A DNA stretch of 64,000 nucleotides. Origin: Melanocharis versteri. Its lineage: Eukaryota; Chordata; Aves; Passeriformes; Melanocharitidae. Both the position numbers and the translations under genes were made by a program. Below are positions 36,909 to 48,800 of the stretch, in pieces. Under the pieces are notes generated by a model. That model searched no databases and was not told where the DNA came from. It worked only from the letters and a program-made list of their open reading frames with translations. Numbering within the stretch: the stretch's first letter is position 1; each line of letters begins with the position of its first letter. The stretch covers positions 27,192-91,191 of the forward strand of contig VZTG01005312.1 in assembly GCA_013397845.1 (NCBI GenBank), read 5' to 3'.

Positions 36909-37284
36909 TTATAAATACCTTCTGAGCATCCTGGAAAATGTTACATTGGCTTAATCTAATTAAGTGAAAACATAGCATCTTTAAAAGGCTTCCCATTTTA
37001 AAAGGACGAGACAGATGAACAGTATTTTTCCTAGAATACAGAAGGGAAAAGATGGTAATGAGATTTAATTAATATCCTTGTGTTCCTATGATCATTTACA
37101 AGTCAAAGGCATGCAACAGGCCAGGATACTCCAGGTTTTCCAACACTGGTTGATGCAAAACCTACGCTCAGCTACTCATGCTGAAGAGAAGTTATTTGGA
37201 CTTCTGACAAAACCTGAAAGCTGCTCGTGTCAGCACAGTGTCCTGCCTCCCACTGATGTTGTCGCATTAAATGCTGTTGCTGCA

Positions 37285-37590
37285 AGAAGATTCTTCTCTT
37301 GTCTCTGGTGACCAGTGACAGGACCCGAGGGAAAGGCATAAAGCTGTGTCAGGGGATGTTTGGGTTGGCTATCAGGGAAAAGGTTCTTCACCCAGAGGGT
37401 GGTTGAGCACTGGAACAGGCTCCCCAGGGAAGTGGTCACAGCACCAACCTGACAGAGTTCAAGAAGCGTTTGGAGAACGCTCTCAGGCACATGGTGTGAC
37501 TCTCAGGGATGCCCTGTGCAGGGCCAGGAGTTGGACTTTCATGATCCTGATGGATCCCTTCTAACTCAGGAAATTCTATGGTTCTGTGAT
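37285..37590 (+). repeat. CR1 LINE 3' fragment
   Basis: AAGATTCTTCTCTTGTCTCT, TTCTTCACCCAGAGGGTGGT, GAGCACTGGAACAGGCTCCC, GACAGAGTTCAAGAAGCGTT and the terminal TTCTATGGTTCTGTGAT are classic + orientation CR1 sequence. It is about 306 bp and 5'-truncated. Confidence 0.9.
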
Positions 37591-39019
37591 GCACACTTCA
37601 GGGGTTCTGCCCCGTCTGGCTGTACCCCTGCTCACATCCTCTCCAGGCTGCTCCCATCCTCTCCTCTCCTCTCTGTGGGGAGCCATAGACAAACAACAGC
37701 CAAGAGGGTCTATCAGGTGCCACACACCTCTTTTTTTTTCCCCACTGCAGGCCATCCTCATCAGCGAAGTGGGGAAGGAGAGCATTTTGTACACCTGGGA
37801 GTCTTGGAGCTGGAAGGGGAAAAGAAAAGAGAGGCGCCAGGAAGGAAATCTGTCCCTGCAGAAATAAGAGAGGGGCAGGAGACAAGTCCAAGGTTCTCCT
37901 CCACCGTCTCGTGCAATATCATCCTTCATGAGGAAGTTCCCCAAGGAGGTAAGACTGGTGGGAGGAGAGGGTGAAGGGAAGGAGGCATCAGTGATAGGAG
38001 GGAGAAGGAACAGTCTCTGCCACACACAGTTCACTGGACCTGTGCTGAGAAGGGTTAACGCTGTCATGCTGCTGGTGATAATGAAATGTTTGTTATCACA
38101 GTGTGTCAGATTCAAGTGGTATCACCCATGACTTGCACGCAAGATTACATAGGGGAGGGAAGCTGAGCACAGGTCACGCTCACGGTTCAGCACAGCTCTG
38201 CAAAACAGCATATTTCATTTTTGCTAGCAGGGGAAACTCATGCTCTGCTGACACCACTTCTCCAGTAAAGTGATGCTAAGCCAGACTGGAAAATTTCCAC
38301 ACAGCTCTCTGACAAAGAAAAGCCAATTGTGTATTGGGAAAAGAACAAAGTTATATGGCAAAACTCAGTGACACTAGGAGAGAAAAAAGCCCTTGCATGA
38401 AGACCTGCAATTAACCTATGTGGATGTGAATCTGGATTTTCCAAGGAGTGGGGCCACTGGTTTGGGGTGTTGTTTCATTTTCCTTCTGTTTTTATAAAAG
38501 CTGTTGCAATTGAGTGACTTGGGGACCTCTCTCTCATGGCCAGACTTGGTCCAAAATGGGAAACATGTTCAGCAGTTGTAGGAGGGTAGGAATGAGAGAT
38601 GACGGGACAGAGAGGTAGCATGATCCAAGCTCGTGCCCTTTGGAAACCTAGCTGAAATATCCACAATATTGGAGGAGCTTGCTGGGATTATGCTTTGTGG
38701 CCCCTGGCACATTTCAGCATCATGGCAAAGAAAATCGTGTTCTCAGTCTAAGTTTGAACTGATGGAAAATAGAATCAGAATCCCTATCTTCTTTTCCGGA
38801 CTCTTCTCCTCTCAACTTTGTTTTTTTCCTACCCCATCCACTGCTACTTCCCGTGTTATCTTTGGTCCTGTCTCTCTGTTCTGTGCACGAATGAGCTATT
38901 CCCACTCACGGCACACTGAGAAGAGTGGAGCTGGAGCATCCCAGCCAGAACAGGCTCCCGAGCTCGGCAGCCCGGGAGCAGCGGGAGAGCGGCAGCGACC
39001 CCCGAGCCCGCCCCCGCAG

Positions 39020-39027
39020 TGACGTCA
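39020..39027 (+). promoter_or_regulatory. Consensus cAMP response element (TGACGTCA)
   Basis: Full palindromic TGACGTCA in CCCGCAGTGACGTCAGAGCC, about 50 bases upstream of the first CCAAT box and inside the densest part of the CpG island. Expected to bind CREB/ATF proteins. Confidence 0.75.
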
Positions 39028-39064
39028 GAGCCGAGCGCGCGGCGTGGGCGTGCCGCGGGCCGCC

Positions 39065-39111
39065 CCCGGCGCGGCCAATGGGAGCGCGGGGCGAGTCCCG
39101 GCGCGGCCAAT
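39065..39111 (+). promoter_or_regulatory. Duplicated CCAAT-box module
   Basis: The 15-mer CCCGGCGCGGCCAAT occurs at 39065-39079 and again at 39097-39111, placing two CCAAT boxes exactly 32 bp apart in the same orientation. This is within the spacing typical of paired NF-Y sites (established knowledge of NF-Y promoters). Confidence 0.75.
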
Positions 39112-39112
39112 A

Positions 39113-39113
39113 N
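39113..39113. other. Ambiguous base (N)
   Basis: The only N in the window, directly after the second CCAAT box in a GC-rich stretch. Probably a consensus or sequencing ambiguity. Confidence 0.9.
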
Positions 39114-39158
39114 CGGGGCTGGCGCTCGGGCACGGGCAGCGTGGGAGTGGAAGTCGAC

Positions 39159-39252
39159 TTCCTGCTCCAGTGGAAGGTGTCCCTGCCCGCGGCAGGGGAG
39201 TTGGAGGGAGATGCCCTTTTAGGTCCGTTCCGACTCAAACTATTCCGTGATT
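39159..39252 (+). repeat. CR1 3' end embedded in the CpG island
   Basis: TTCCTGCTCCAGTGGAAGGT, GTCCCTGCCCGCGGCAGGGG and CCGTTCCGACTCAAACTATT followed by CCGTGATT match a CR1 3' terminus (CCAGTGGAAGGTGTCCCTGCC...TTCCAACCCAAACCATTCTGTGATT). It contains several CpGs that are TpG or CpA in most CR1 copies. Confidence 0.8.
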
Positions 39253-39492
39253 GCCCCAGTTGCCAGAACATTGCCCTTGCCCGCTTGCCCGCTTTGGTGC
39301 GGCTCCCACGTGGAGAGTGACCTTGGGTCTTTCCCACTCCTGCTCCCAGCCTTGGAGCGAGCGGGTTCCTCAGGGTCGCCGTGCCCCATTTCCCGCAGGG
39401 GGGACCGGGGGCGAGGCAGGCTGGATCCACACCGTCGGCTTTCTCGTTGCTTTAAGAGCATCCTGTGTCGCCTGCTCCATCGATGGCCCAGC
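39253..39492 (+). other. Candidate first exon (3' part) ending at a GTAAGC donor
   Basis: GC-rich sequence downstream of the promoter block ends at ATGGCCCAGC followed by GTAAGCGG, a good donor, at 39,493. One frame reads DPHRRLSRCFKSILCRLLHR up to the donor. It is rich in Arg/Leu/Cys with little acidic sequence, as in a mitochondrial presequence, but that frame has no upstream ATG. The ATG at 39,483 would leave only three codons in the exon. The transcription start and coding status are therefore undecided. CLYBL is the likely owner by synteny. Confidence 0.35.
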
Positions 39493-42400
39493 GTAAGCGG
39501 TGGTGTGGGCAGAAGCGGGGCTGTCAGACGCCCCCTCAGCATCCCTTATCCTGGGCCTTGGGAGCCCCCCGTGGGCCCGGGCGGTCCCCGTGCTCCTGTG
39601 GTGGCACTGCCTGCATGAGGCAGGTCATGTAGGCAACGTACGTCCGCTTGTCAGGGGCCCGCAATCAGCAGGTGCTTTCCCGCAGCTGGGGGAACAGCTG
39701 TCAGGAATAGCACGGATTTCGGGCGGGATGCTAGGAAAAGCCCTCCTTTAAGCAGAGGGTCGCCATACAGGTCAGCGTGCAGGATCGGGCTGCGAGTGAC
39801 GTGTGCCACGTAGGACAAAGGCTCCGTTGCACCTTGCTCCTGAAGGTTTGGTGTCCGGCTTTCTGCAGGTGTGTGCCTGCATGTTCCCGGCGGGCAGGGA
39901 GTGACTTCTGCGAGAGGGAGTGATTGTTGGGTCTGTGCTCATTTAAGGCAGGTTTGCAACAGCACTGCTAGAGGGAGAGCACTTCTTTTTTGTATTGATA
40001 TTAGGAAGGCAATCAAGTGTTAATTCATTTTAATATCAATATTTAAAGCTTTAAATACTCGCGTTCTCTGCTGAGACCATGGTTCTGTAAATATTTTATA
40101 GCTGAGTGACAAAAGCCTATGCGGTCTGTAAAACTGTAGCATAGATGTTACTGTGAACATGCAATATTGATGCTGGTGTTCTTGGGGAACCTCAGGCACA
40201 GCTGGAGTGCTTTGTGCTCTGCTAGAGGCACAGTGAAGAGCCCAGAAAGTCCATGTCAGTCCCTCCTGCCCAGAGTAACTCCTGCACGGCACCCAGGGTC
40301 ATTTTTCTAGCCTACCTCCTTCAGCGTACTTTTACAACCTGTTTCTGGAGAAGATGTATCCATGTACATGCCTTTTTTTTTTTCCTTGTTTTCGCCCCCT
40401 TTCCCCCATATTAGTGCAGAATCATAAATGCTATACCTTGCTATTTCTGGTCATGAGGGATTTTGAATATTCATACTGGGAAGGGGGGGAAGAGGAGTCT
40501 ACACAGTGGGGGGGCAGTCGGGTGACGGGGTGCACAGCACCTGCTCCGGGCTGAGAGAGGAGGCTGCATGCATGCCCATGGCGAGGCTGCTCTCTTCAGC
40601 TGTGGCTCAGAAGGGACTTCCTTGGCTGGTGCTGCCATGGGTTGGGACATGGCTGCCAGGCATCAAGACACCCGTGCTTGACTCCCAGGAGATGTGATGG
40701 CCTCCCTGTGGTGGGATTTGCCTGCCCCTTGTCATCATCAGTGCTGCCGTGGAGCCCAAGAGGCCACTGGGCAGGTAGAGGCCACAGAATTTTGGGCATC
40801 CAAGCAGTCAGAGACCAGAGCAGGATGAGGCATGAGGAGTCCTTGCTCACCTTTGAGCTAGGCAGCCGTGGGGCTGTGTGCAGTTGGGAGAGAAAATACA
40901 GGGATGACTTCAGATGTCAGCAATCAATGATCGTGTTGGTTGGATTTAATTAGCAGCCTCCTGGTCTTTAGCAGGAATTGGCAGGTGCCACTGGCTCTGG
41001 ACTGTGGTACCTGTGTCCCATGGAGCTCTCTGCCATGCTCTCAGGCTGGGACCCTCATTACAGCACCTCCGATGCGGTGTGGCTGCCTTTCCAGCTGCTG
41101 CCATCCTCTTTTCATGTGCATGCTGCTGCCCCTGTGAAGCTGGGGGGAAGCAGTGCTGCCCGGAAAAGGTGGACCAAGTATTTGTGTCATTATCAGGCAG
41201 GTACCCAGAGCTGGCTTTTCTTAAATGCTGTGTTCCAGAGCCTACTGGGCTCTCCCTGCCTGTGAAAGATTTTTGTCCTGGAAAAAGTTAAAAAACCCCT
41301 TCATCCAGCTGTTTTTTAGTAACAAATGCAGCTGTTTTTTCTGTTGTTCTCTCTTTGCTTGGTGATTATGCTGTAAGAGAAGAGCATTGCACGTGTAAGC
41401 ACGGTCACCTGTTTGCCCTCAGCGAGCCAAGTGCATGTCTGCCTCACCCTCACGAGAGGGTTTTATTTCATGTGTTCATTTACATGGCATATTCCAAGGC
41501 AGATCCATACCCACACGCCTATACTAAATCAGTCAAAGACAGCATCCACATCTCAGTGGAACGCTGCAGAGTATGGAATATACAGTGTGGGCACGTAGAG
41601 CCTGTTGTGCCAAAGGTGCAGACACCAGCATGCCTGCTAGGAGCAAAGGAACCTGAGAAGAGTACCAACCCTGTGTCGGATCTTCTTCAGAGACTGTGCC
41701 TATGTAATTTAAAATTTCTAGCATTGGGAGTTTCTTCTCTCATCACCAATTGCCATCTTCCCTCCCAGGAATCCACCACTGCTGTGTCTTGTGTTTCAGG
41801 CTCCAAGTTTGTGTCTGCTTGGTAAATTGGTGAAGATGTTGTTTTTCATGTATTGGACACTGGAGGGTGCTAATGTAATGGGAGCTGAAATAGTTCTAGC
41901 AAATTAAAGGGTTCCCCTTTGTTAGTTGTGAAATAGTTTTATTCTTTGTTGCAGGGTTTAAATGGAAAGACATGAATCGTGGTCCTTTTACCAGTAGCTG
42001 ATCCTGTTCAGCATGTGTAGAGCTGTGACCAAGAATATCAATAAAATATTATGTCTGTGAGGGATTTCTTTCCTTAACCTCTATCAAAAAAATCACTCAT
42101 TTTATGTTCTACACATTTTTAAGTGTGTCTTTCGAGATTATGGCCTCGGGGTGAAAATTATTTGAAAGTGTGACTTTCTAGTGATAAAAACACTATCTGG
42201 CAGAATTGCTGAGCCGTATGTGCAGAGTCTGCTTTCCTACAAGGTCACTTTGGTTCACCTAAACTAATATTGTTGTGTTGCTAGCGAGGTGAGAAACTGA
42301 TAGTAGCTCACGTTAGGGAGGGAGGGGACACCCTGAACACCACTAATCAAGCCCCTGGCACTGCGATCCTGTCTCTGGGGATGGACCTGATGGAGTCTCA

Positions 42401-43506
42401 GTCTACCTTGAACCAGCATTGCTGGGCTGTGTGTGAGGGCACATGTAGGATGGGGCTTTCCATCAGCCGTCACTGCTGGGCCAGGTGAAGCACGTTACAA
42501 AACTGCACCCTACCTCTGGTGTTTCAAATTCACTCAAATATTTTTGTCAGGTTTAAGTTACGTTGAGAGGTCTTACAGCGAAGGAGGTATTACCTGTTCA
42601 CTCTGCCCCAGCTTTCTGCTGAACCAGGTCTCTGCTCTCCTCTGCCCTTGGCAGAAAGACACGGGGCCAATATAAGCTCCCTGTTGTGCACTCTGGCAAC
42701 TCCATGGTTGGCATTAAGGACTGTGAAACTACTGCCCGAGCCAGTTTTCATCCTGGCAGCAGCAGAGGTATGATGATGGATAATTAATGCTAATGAGAAG
42801 CAGGGTGCAAAGCTGAGTGTGTCCAGCTAATCACCACTGGCACCTCAACTGGTCTGCTTAAAGCTTGCGCTGTTCTGGACAGTCCTGTGTGGTCCTGTAC
42901 CTGCCTTTGCAAACTCATTACCCAAATGAAAGCCAGTATTTGTAAGATGTGTGAGCAAAACAGAACTGGGTACAAATACATCTTCCTTAGAAGCCTTTGT
43001 TGTTCAATATGCATGGCAAATGAGTTACTCCTCTGTCTCATTCCTTTTGCAAATGAATTGGGCTGTCCTCTCCTGGAAAATGTTGTTATCTTGCTGCATT
43101 ATATCGGTCAGGTTTTATTCTCTCCCAGGTGTTGGGGTTTGCTTACATATGGCTGGTTCAATTTTTATTTCTTTTAAAAATACGCAATTTTTTCTGAATT
43201 CCTCCTTGAGCTGAAGATGTGTATGAGCACTGGATAAAGAGCCTGTGGATAAGGAAACCAGAATCTCCTGTTCTGATACCAGTGGAGGCCTGCTGTTCAT
43301 CTTGCAACCGGAAGCATGGGCAATTTCACAGCAGAGTTGCTTGGGTGTTTATCAGAAGCAGCAGAAACGTATCGAGTTAAAAGTTTACACTTCTTTTGCC
43401 AGGAGTTTTAGTAGCTTACTAGAATAGGGTTATAAGGGGGTGTGAGCAGAAAAGCTTTTTAAAATCATTGTAATAAGTAGTGGTACTGAAGACACTCTAC
43501 TTAAGA

Positions 43507-43543
43507 GTAGTCTAAGCACACAAATGTAGTCTAAGCAGACAAA
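43507..43543 (+). repeat. Two-copy 19-bp tandem repeat
   Basis: GTAGTCTAAGCACACAAA and GTAGTCTAAGCAGACAAA, one mismatch, separated by a single T. Confidence 0.85.
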
Positions 43544-45717
43544 AAGAGATCTGGTTGACAGTGTATTGGTCTGGTTTACCAGCTTTTAAGAGAAGACTGC
43601 TTCTTTGATTGCACCTCCATGCTTACGAGCTGAGAGCCAGGGTACGCATCCTGGCATCCTTTCCAGAACCAGTGTGCTAGCTGTGGTGCCAAAAGGGTTT
43701 GAATTAGTGCATTTTATGTAGATTGTATCTCAATTTAGAGTGGGAGACATTTCTGCCGGAGAGAAGGTTAATGGACCTTCCACCAAACCTGTGCGTGTGA
43801 TTGCGTTGAGTTTAAACACTGCCAGCTGTGGGGTGGCATCTCGAGGTCCAATGCCACCCCTGCTCGGTGGCCCTGCATGGGAAAGGAGGGTGTGTGTTCC
43901 CTTGGTAGGTGCTCAGTGCCTTCCATCGTTGAGCTTTTGCACACTGGTGCAGTATTTCTTGGCTACTGATAAAAGTCTGGGTGAGTGGGGTCTCCGGAGT
44001 TTTCATACCTGTTGGGGAGATTGGGCTGCTGTACTTGAAGTCTCTTGTCGTAAGAGCCATTCTGGCAGGTAAAAGCCCCTTGATGGTAAGAGCTTTGTAG
44101 AAGTTCTGCTGATGAACCCCCGTGTATCTCCTCCTGTCCTCTGCACATCATGTGAGCTTCTGGTGGCAGTTTCTCCTGGACCCCTTTCTCACACCTCCCT
44201 GAGTTCTGAACCTCCTTGTTTGGAAAGGGGAAATACTCAATTTGCCCTTATTTTGTCAGCTGGGCTGTGCGTGGAGGTGTTTCTCCAGCCACTGCCCTTT
44301 TTCGCACTTCCCTCTTCCGCCCCACAAGGCTGAGGAGCACAGCAGGTCTGCAGAACTTCGACTGCAAGTGGCTCTGGAAGTCAGATTGTGGTTACTTAGC
44401 CCCGGGAGGCTGAACAAGTCTCCTTCGTATATTTTCCCTTATTTTCTTGATGGACCTATACTTACTTTTCAAGTCTCCCTGTGCCCTTTAAATCTCCTGG
44501 CATCATTGGTGTAAATAGGATTTGCCTGTCCCTGTGAAATGGGCATCTCTGGCTGCTTGCCCTGCCTTCTCTAGCTCTTTATGGGTCAGGGCTGTCCGGT
44601 TGTCATTGGCAGCGTGGCCAAACCCGCCTTCTTCTCTGCCTTTTTAATTAAAAATGGTTGGCATCAGGGGCTCTGCAGCAATGAAAGGGGAACGATGAAA
44701 CTTTGAAGAATTTGGGACATAAAGTTGATCTCTAAATTTTAATGTACTCATTGCACTTAAACAGTTGATACATTTTATTATTGAGCATTCAGGTGACCTA
44801 ATTTCCCTTAATACTGTACATTTAGCTTTATACATCTGCACCTAATTTGTAAAAAAGGACTTAATGAGAAACTTCAAACAGTTTAAATGTCAATTACAAA
44901 GAAAGCGAGGTTTTAAAGTTCCAGTAATCTGTCCATATTGGTCATCGAAACATGATCCCAGGTGGATGTTAATTCAAGACAGATGGCATTCCAAAGGCAC
45001 AATTACAAAGAGCTTATATATTTTCAACACTAACAAGCTGTCACGCTATGTTGTAGCTACACTTCCAGTACTGTATAAGCACAATTGCTGCTTTATCTGC
45101 TGTGGACTCGGTAATAAAGGGGTTTGATTCCCCACTCTTGATATTGTCAGTGGGATTTTGGGGGGGTGAACTGGAGAGCGGGGTTAGTTAGTGTGAATAT
45201 CTTTAATTCACTCAGCCTGTTGGGTCGGAGGGTTGTGTTTGTTTCTGTGGTTTTTGTTAAGTTGGTGAAATGCTCTTCAAGGAAAGGAGGGGAAATACTG
45301 AATATGAGCATAACAAGACGAGCTCATCACAGCTATATTTCTATTTCCTGGCAACATTTATTAACTTCAGCCTTATCAGCTGCTGGGCAATAGCTATGAT
45401 GATTTGTTAAAACCCCCAACATCCTGGATGTTTTCAGTTAAAAAGTCATCTGAAAGCCTTTGGAGTAATGCACATGTTACTTGGAAGACTGAAGTCCAAG
45501 GCATTAATAGTAGCTTGACTTGCAGTGGTGTAAATGGGCAGCAGCTTGGCTGCAGCCAGGCAGGAGCGCTACACCCTGGGAAGAAGGCAGTTGGAATTAT
45601 TTTCAGATTTCTGAAAATATTCCTAGGCCCAAAGGCAGAGGTGGAGGAGCAAGGTCGAGGACGAAGCAAGGTCAAAGTAGGGTTTCCATTAGACTGAAGC
45701 ATCAACATGTGGAGTAG

Positions 45718-45805
45718 CTGATCTAGCAGTAGATGTCCCGGCCATGGGAGGGGGTTGGACTAGCTGACTTTTAAAGGTCGCTTCCAACTCAAACTATTCT
45801 ACGTG
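45718..45805 (+). repeat. CR1 3' fragment
   Basis: CTGATCTAGCAGTAGATGTC, CCATGGGAGGGGGTTGGACT and TTAAAGGTCGCTTCCAACTC then AAACTATTCTACG match the CR1 3' end in + orientation. About 88 bp. Confidence 0.85.
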
Positions 45806-48800
45806 GTAGATGGCAAGGTTTATTGTAGAAGGACAATGTTTGGTATCTAGTTAGTAGCTGAGGTGGGCAGTGATCTGTGTAACTAATGATGAAAGTTAAT
45901 TTGGCATAATTTCCACTGACTTTTTGTTTGTTTCTTGAAACCAGGTCACTAAAAGCAAGGCTTGCGTGTCTATGACTAGACGGTGTTTTAATAGGCTTTA
46001 AAAATTCTGTGCTGTTAGCCGCAAGATTAATAATGCTCCCCAGGAAGGTTTTTAAGCTCCTATGGGCACGTGTGTTCTCTAAGAGGTGCTGAGAATTAAG
46101 AGCTTATATTTCTGCTCGTTTATCTACCTTTCATTGGTAAGTGGAAAAGAAAGCAGGAAGGCTAAGATGTTCATCCTCAGAAGGCAGGAATTAAATGGTA
46201 AGCTTAGACTCTTTAATTTTTGTTTTTCATTAATGAATGTTGAAAATGTGTTTTTTAAAAGCATCTTACCTGGCTTCCATTTTTGGAGGAGTTGTAGGTG
46301 CTATTTGAAATATGCAGCTCACCTACAAGTGAATTGGACTCCTGAGCCACACTTGAAACAAAATACCAATTTTACCTGCAGTTTTACTAGGTTTCCTGGT
46401 TTATGCAGTGGCATTTGAATGGCCTCTAGTAATTGTTTTTAGCAGGAAAAAAATCCTAACAAAAATGAAAAACACAACTCAAAGCTCATTAGCACTGTAT
46501 TTGGCATGCCATGAATCGTTAAATCTTTATATAAATGCAGAAGTAATTTGTAACAAACAAAATCCTTTATTTTTTTGAAAATACTTTCTTTTGACTTTTT
46601 GTTCATACTGCTAAGGTGCAGTATGTTTGCCAAACATTGGATATTATTACCAGAATAAGGGCAGAACCAATCAATGTTTTAATTAAATATTATCTATAAT
46701 CCTTGAGTGTCAGATACACTTAGTTGTGATAAGTGAAAAATATTAGGTGCAAAAAAAAAAAGACTAATAAATAGTTAGATAGGGTCTTTTTAACCGAATG
46801 TTTTTTAACCTAAATTTGATGCTAGTGTGTGTTGTTCTCAAGTGGTTTCCCCTTGGATTTTCCCAGTGCTTGTCAGGGGAGCATACTGAAGTCTTTTTAT
46901 TTAGATCAGGCTTCGCTTTGAGAGTAACTAATTGTTCAAGTCCAAGTGGGAAACTTTCTTGCACCTGGAAAATTAGGAAAGCAAAAGATGTCCACATCCT
47001 TTCCCTGGTGGTTCTTCACCTGTGAATTTGAACTGCAGCGGTAGTAAAAGTTTTGTGGACCTCATTTTATGTGAGATCATTAAGCGACAGGAGAATTCAG
47101 GACTAGCTGCCCTTCATAATTCAGGACACTGAAAGGTGCCATTTATAAGCTCAAAGTGCCTGCAGGAAGGCAAAACAGGCTTGTAAAACCCATGCTCCAA
47201 ACCCTGAAAGGGAACCGATTTGTACTGCTGGTTGCAGCCTTGGAGTGGCAAAATTGCAAAGGTGGTGGGGATTTGGTTTAAAAAAATGGAAAAACACCTG
47301 CCTCTAATATTTCATGTAATAACTTGAGTTTTCACACTTCTTGGGTTGATAACTCTGTTGTCCAAAACAACCCCAAAACATCCTGGGCAATGATCTCAGT
47401 AAAAACCTAAGCAGTTGAACTGCCCAGCTGTTGGACTTACTGTCTTCCCTGTTACAGCCCACTGTTTTGCTGAGCTGTTAATTTGGCTATAAAATAAGTC
47501 TGTCCTGACTTTTTAATAATATTTTGCAACTGGTGACCTTTGCCCATGATATGGGTCAGGCATTTTGTAGGGAGAGCTCTCGACTCCTTATTGCTTGAGA
47601 AGGAGTAGCAGCATGCACAACACTTGAAAGGGGGGGATACGATGATATGCCATTGTTACTCTGAACAGGCACTGTAATCCGCAAAATTCACAATGTGCTG
47701 CAGCTTTATGGACTTAGAAAGCCTGAAAGGCAGCCCAAGGAAACACTGAGCCCAGTGTTTTTTCTCAGAGCAGGTACTGCTTTCCTTACCTGCTCTCCTG
47801 TTAATCCTCAAATAAGAGCTGGAGCCATCATCTTTAAGTTTATGACCAAAATGTAGCAACTGCTCCCTGGAATGAGGCGTCCGTATCCGTAATCTTAAAT
47901 GGCTGGGGCTGAACTCTTCCAGTCAGGCCAGCATAAGCCAACTATTCATGGCCACGTTAATGTCCTGTGACTGAAAGTACCTGGGTGCCCGTTTGCACCA
48001 TCAGAGCCCAAATGCCAGCGGAGACGAGCTGATCGCACATCAAGTCTGCCTGCAGCGTCTTTGCTTTGTTACCTTGGGTTAGTTGCACACCTGCCTGCTT
48101 ATGCACACCTATTCCAGCAGCACCTGGCTGTGCAGTGTGGGTGGTACCCAGCCTGTCATCCCTCCTCACGTGGATCACGTAGGAGCCGGTGGAATGGCCA
48201 CGCTTCGGAAGCACGTCAGTATTATTCCATGTTCTGACGCTGCTTTTGTTGCCTGGATTGACGTCCTCAGGGCCCCAAACACTGCACTGAGCTCAGTGTG
48301 ACCCCAGGCCTTTGCAGAGCCGACTGCAGGACTCAAACCTTTATATCCACTGTTAAAAGGCAGTTATGTGACTGTTTATGTTAGAGCCAGGTGCTTTGCT
48401 GCCTGTGGACATGGTGTTACTTGACAAAATTTAGTATTTTTTTTATTTATGATCCAAATGTGGTGAATATACTTACCTGAGGACCTTACTCTGCGTAAAT
48501 GGCTTGGCTGCCTTCAGCCACCACTCAGATTTCTGTGGGGGACTCGAGTCAGGTTTTTCTGGCTCTCTGTAGGGATGTGTCCGTGGCAGCATTCCTGTTA
48601 TTTCTGTATTTCCTTTGTGAAGGGCATAAGGTTTCTAGATGGCATGTTGTTAATATATTTTTAATGACATTTTTTGGGAATTTATTGTTCAAGTTCTCTA
48701 ACTTGTAGTACATTTCTGAGTTCTGTGGGTTCCTTTATTTAGGCTTTGTATTTTAATGCATGTTTTGTGGGCTTATTGCCTTTACCATTCATTTGTTTTT

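Larger units (their letters stand above)
22286..38930. other. Intergenic region downstream of TM9SF2
   Basis: 16.6 kb between the TM9SF2 poly(A) site and the CpG island. I recognise no protein domain or RNA gene. It contains small CR1 pieces (25,174 and 37,285), the G-rich tract at 26,602 and the interleaved inverted repeat at 36,855. Composition becomes more mixed and GC-richer after about 30 kb. Several open frames of 100-180 codons exist (for example 37,576-38,115 minus), but they overlap repeats or purine-rich sequence and look non-coding. Confidence 0.7.
38930..39620 (+). promoter_or_regulatory. CpG-island promoter, probably of CLYBL
   Basis: CpG density rises abruptly from near zero to about 6-12 CpG per 60 bases at 38,941-39,120, then falls gradually to about 39,620. 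It contains a consensus CRE, two CCAAT boxes, CCGCCC-type GC boxes and no TATA box, so it looks like a housekeeping promoter. + direction is favoured because the CCAAT boxes and CRE precede a GTAAGC splice-donor candidate at 39,493, and because CLYBL (mitochondrial citramalyl-CoA lyase) follows TM9SF2 on the same strand in vertebrates. The CLYBL identity rests on synteny alone; I could not match its N-terminal protein. Confidence 0.65.

Noticed and set aside
37516..38115. Overlapping open frames of 152 (+) and 179 (-) codons
   Set aside because: They overlap the end of a CR1 fragment and purine-rich sequence. Their composition is biased and no product is recognised, so they are most likely chance.
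38906..39430. 174-codon minus-strand frame across the CpG island
   Set aside because: GC-rich sequence lacks stop codons on both strands. The frame includes an N and crosses the CR1 tail. Not evidence of a gene.
41355..41825. 156-codon + strand frame considered as a CLYBL exon
   Set aside because: The translation has no resemblance to citramalyl-CoA lyase (no LYVPGND or DCEDGV motif) and no convincing splice acceptor in phase.
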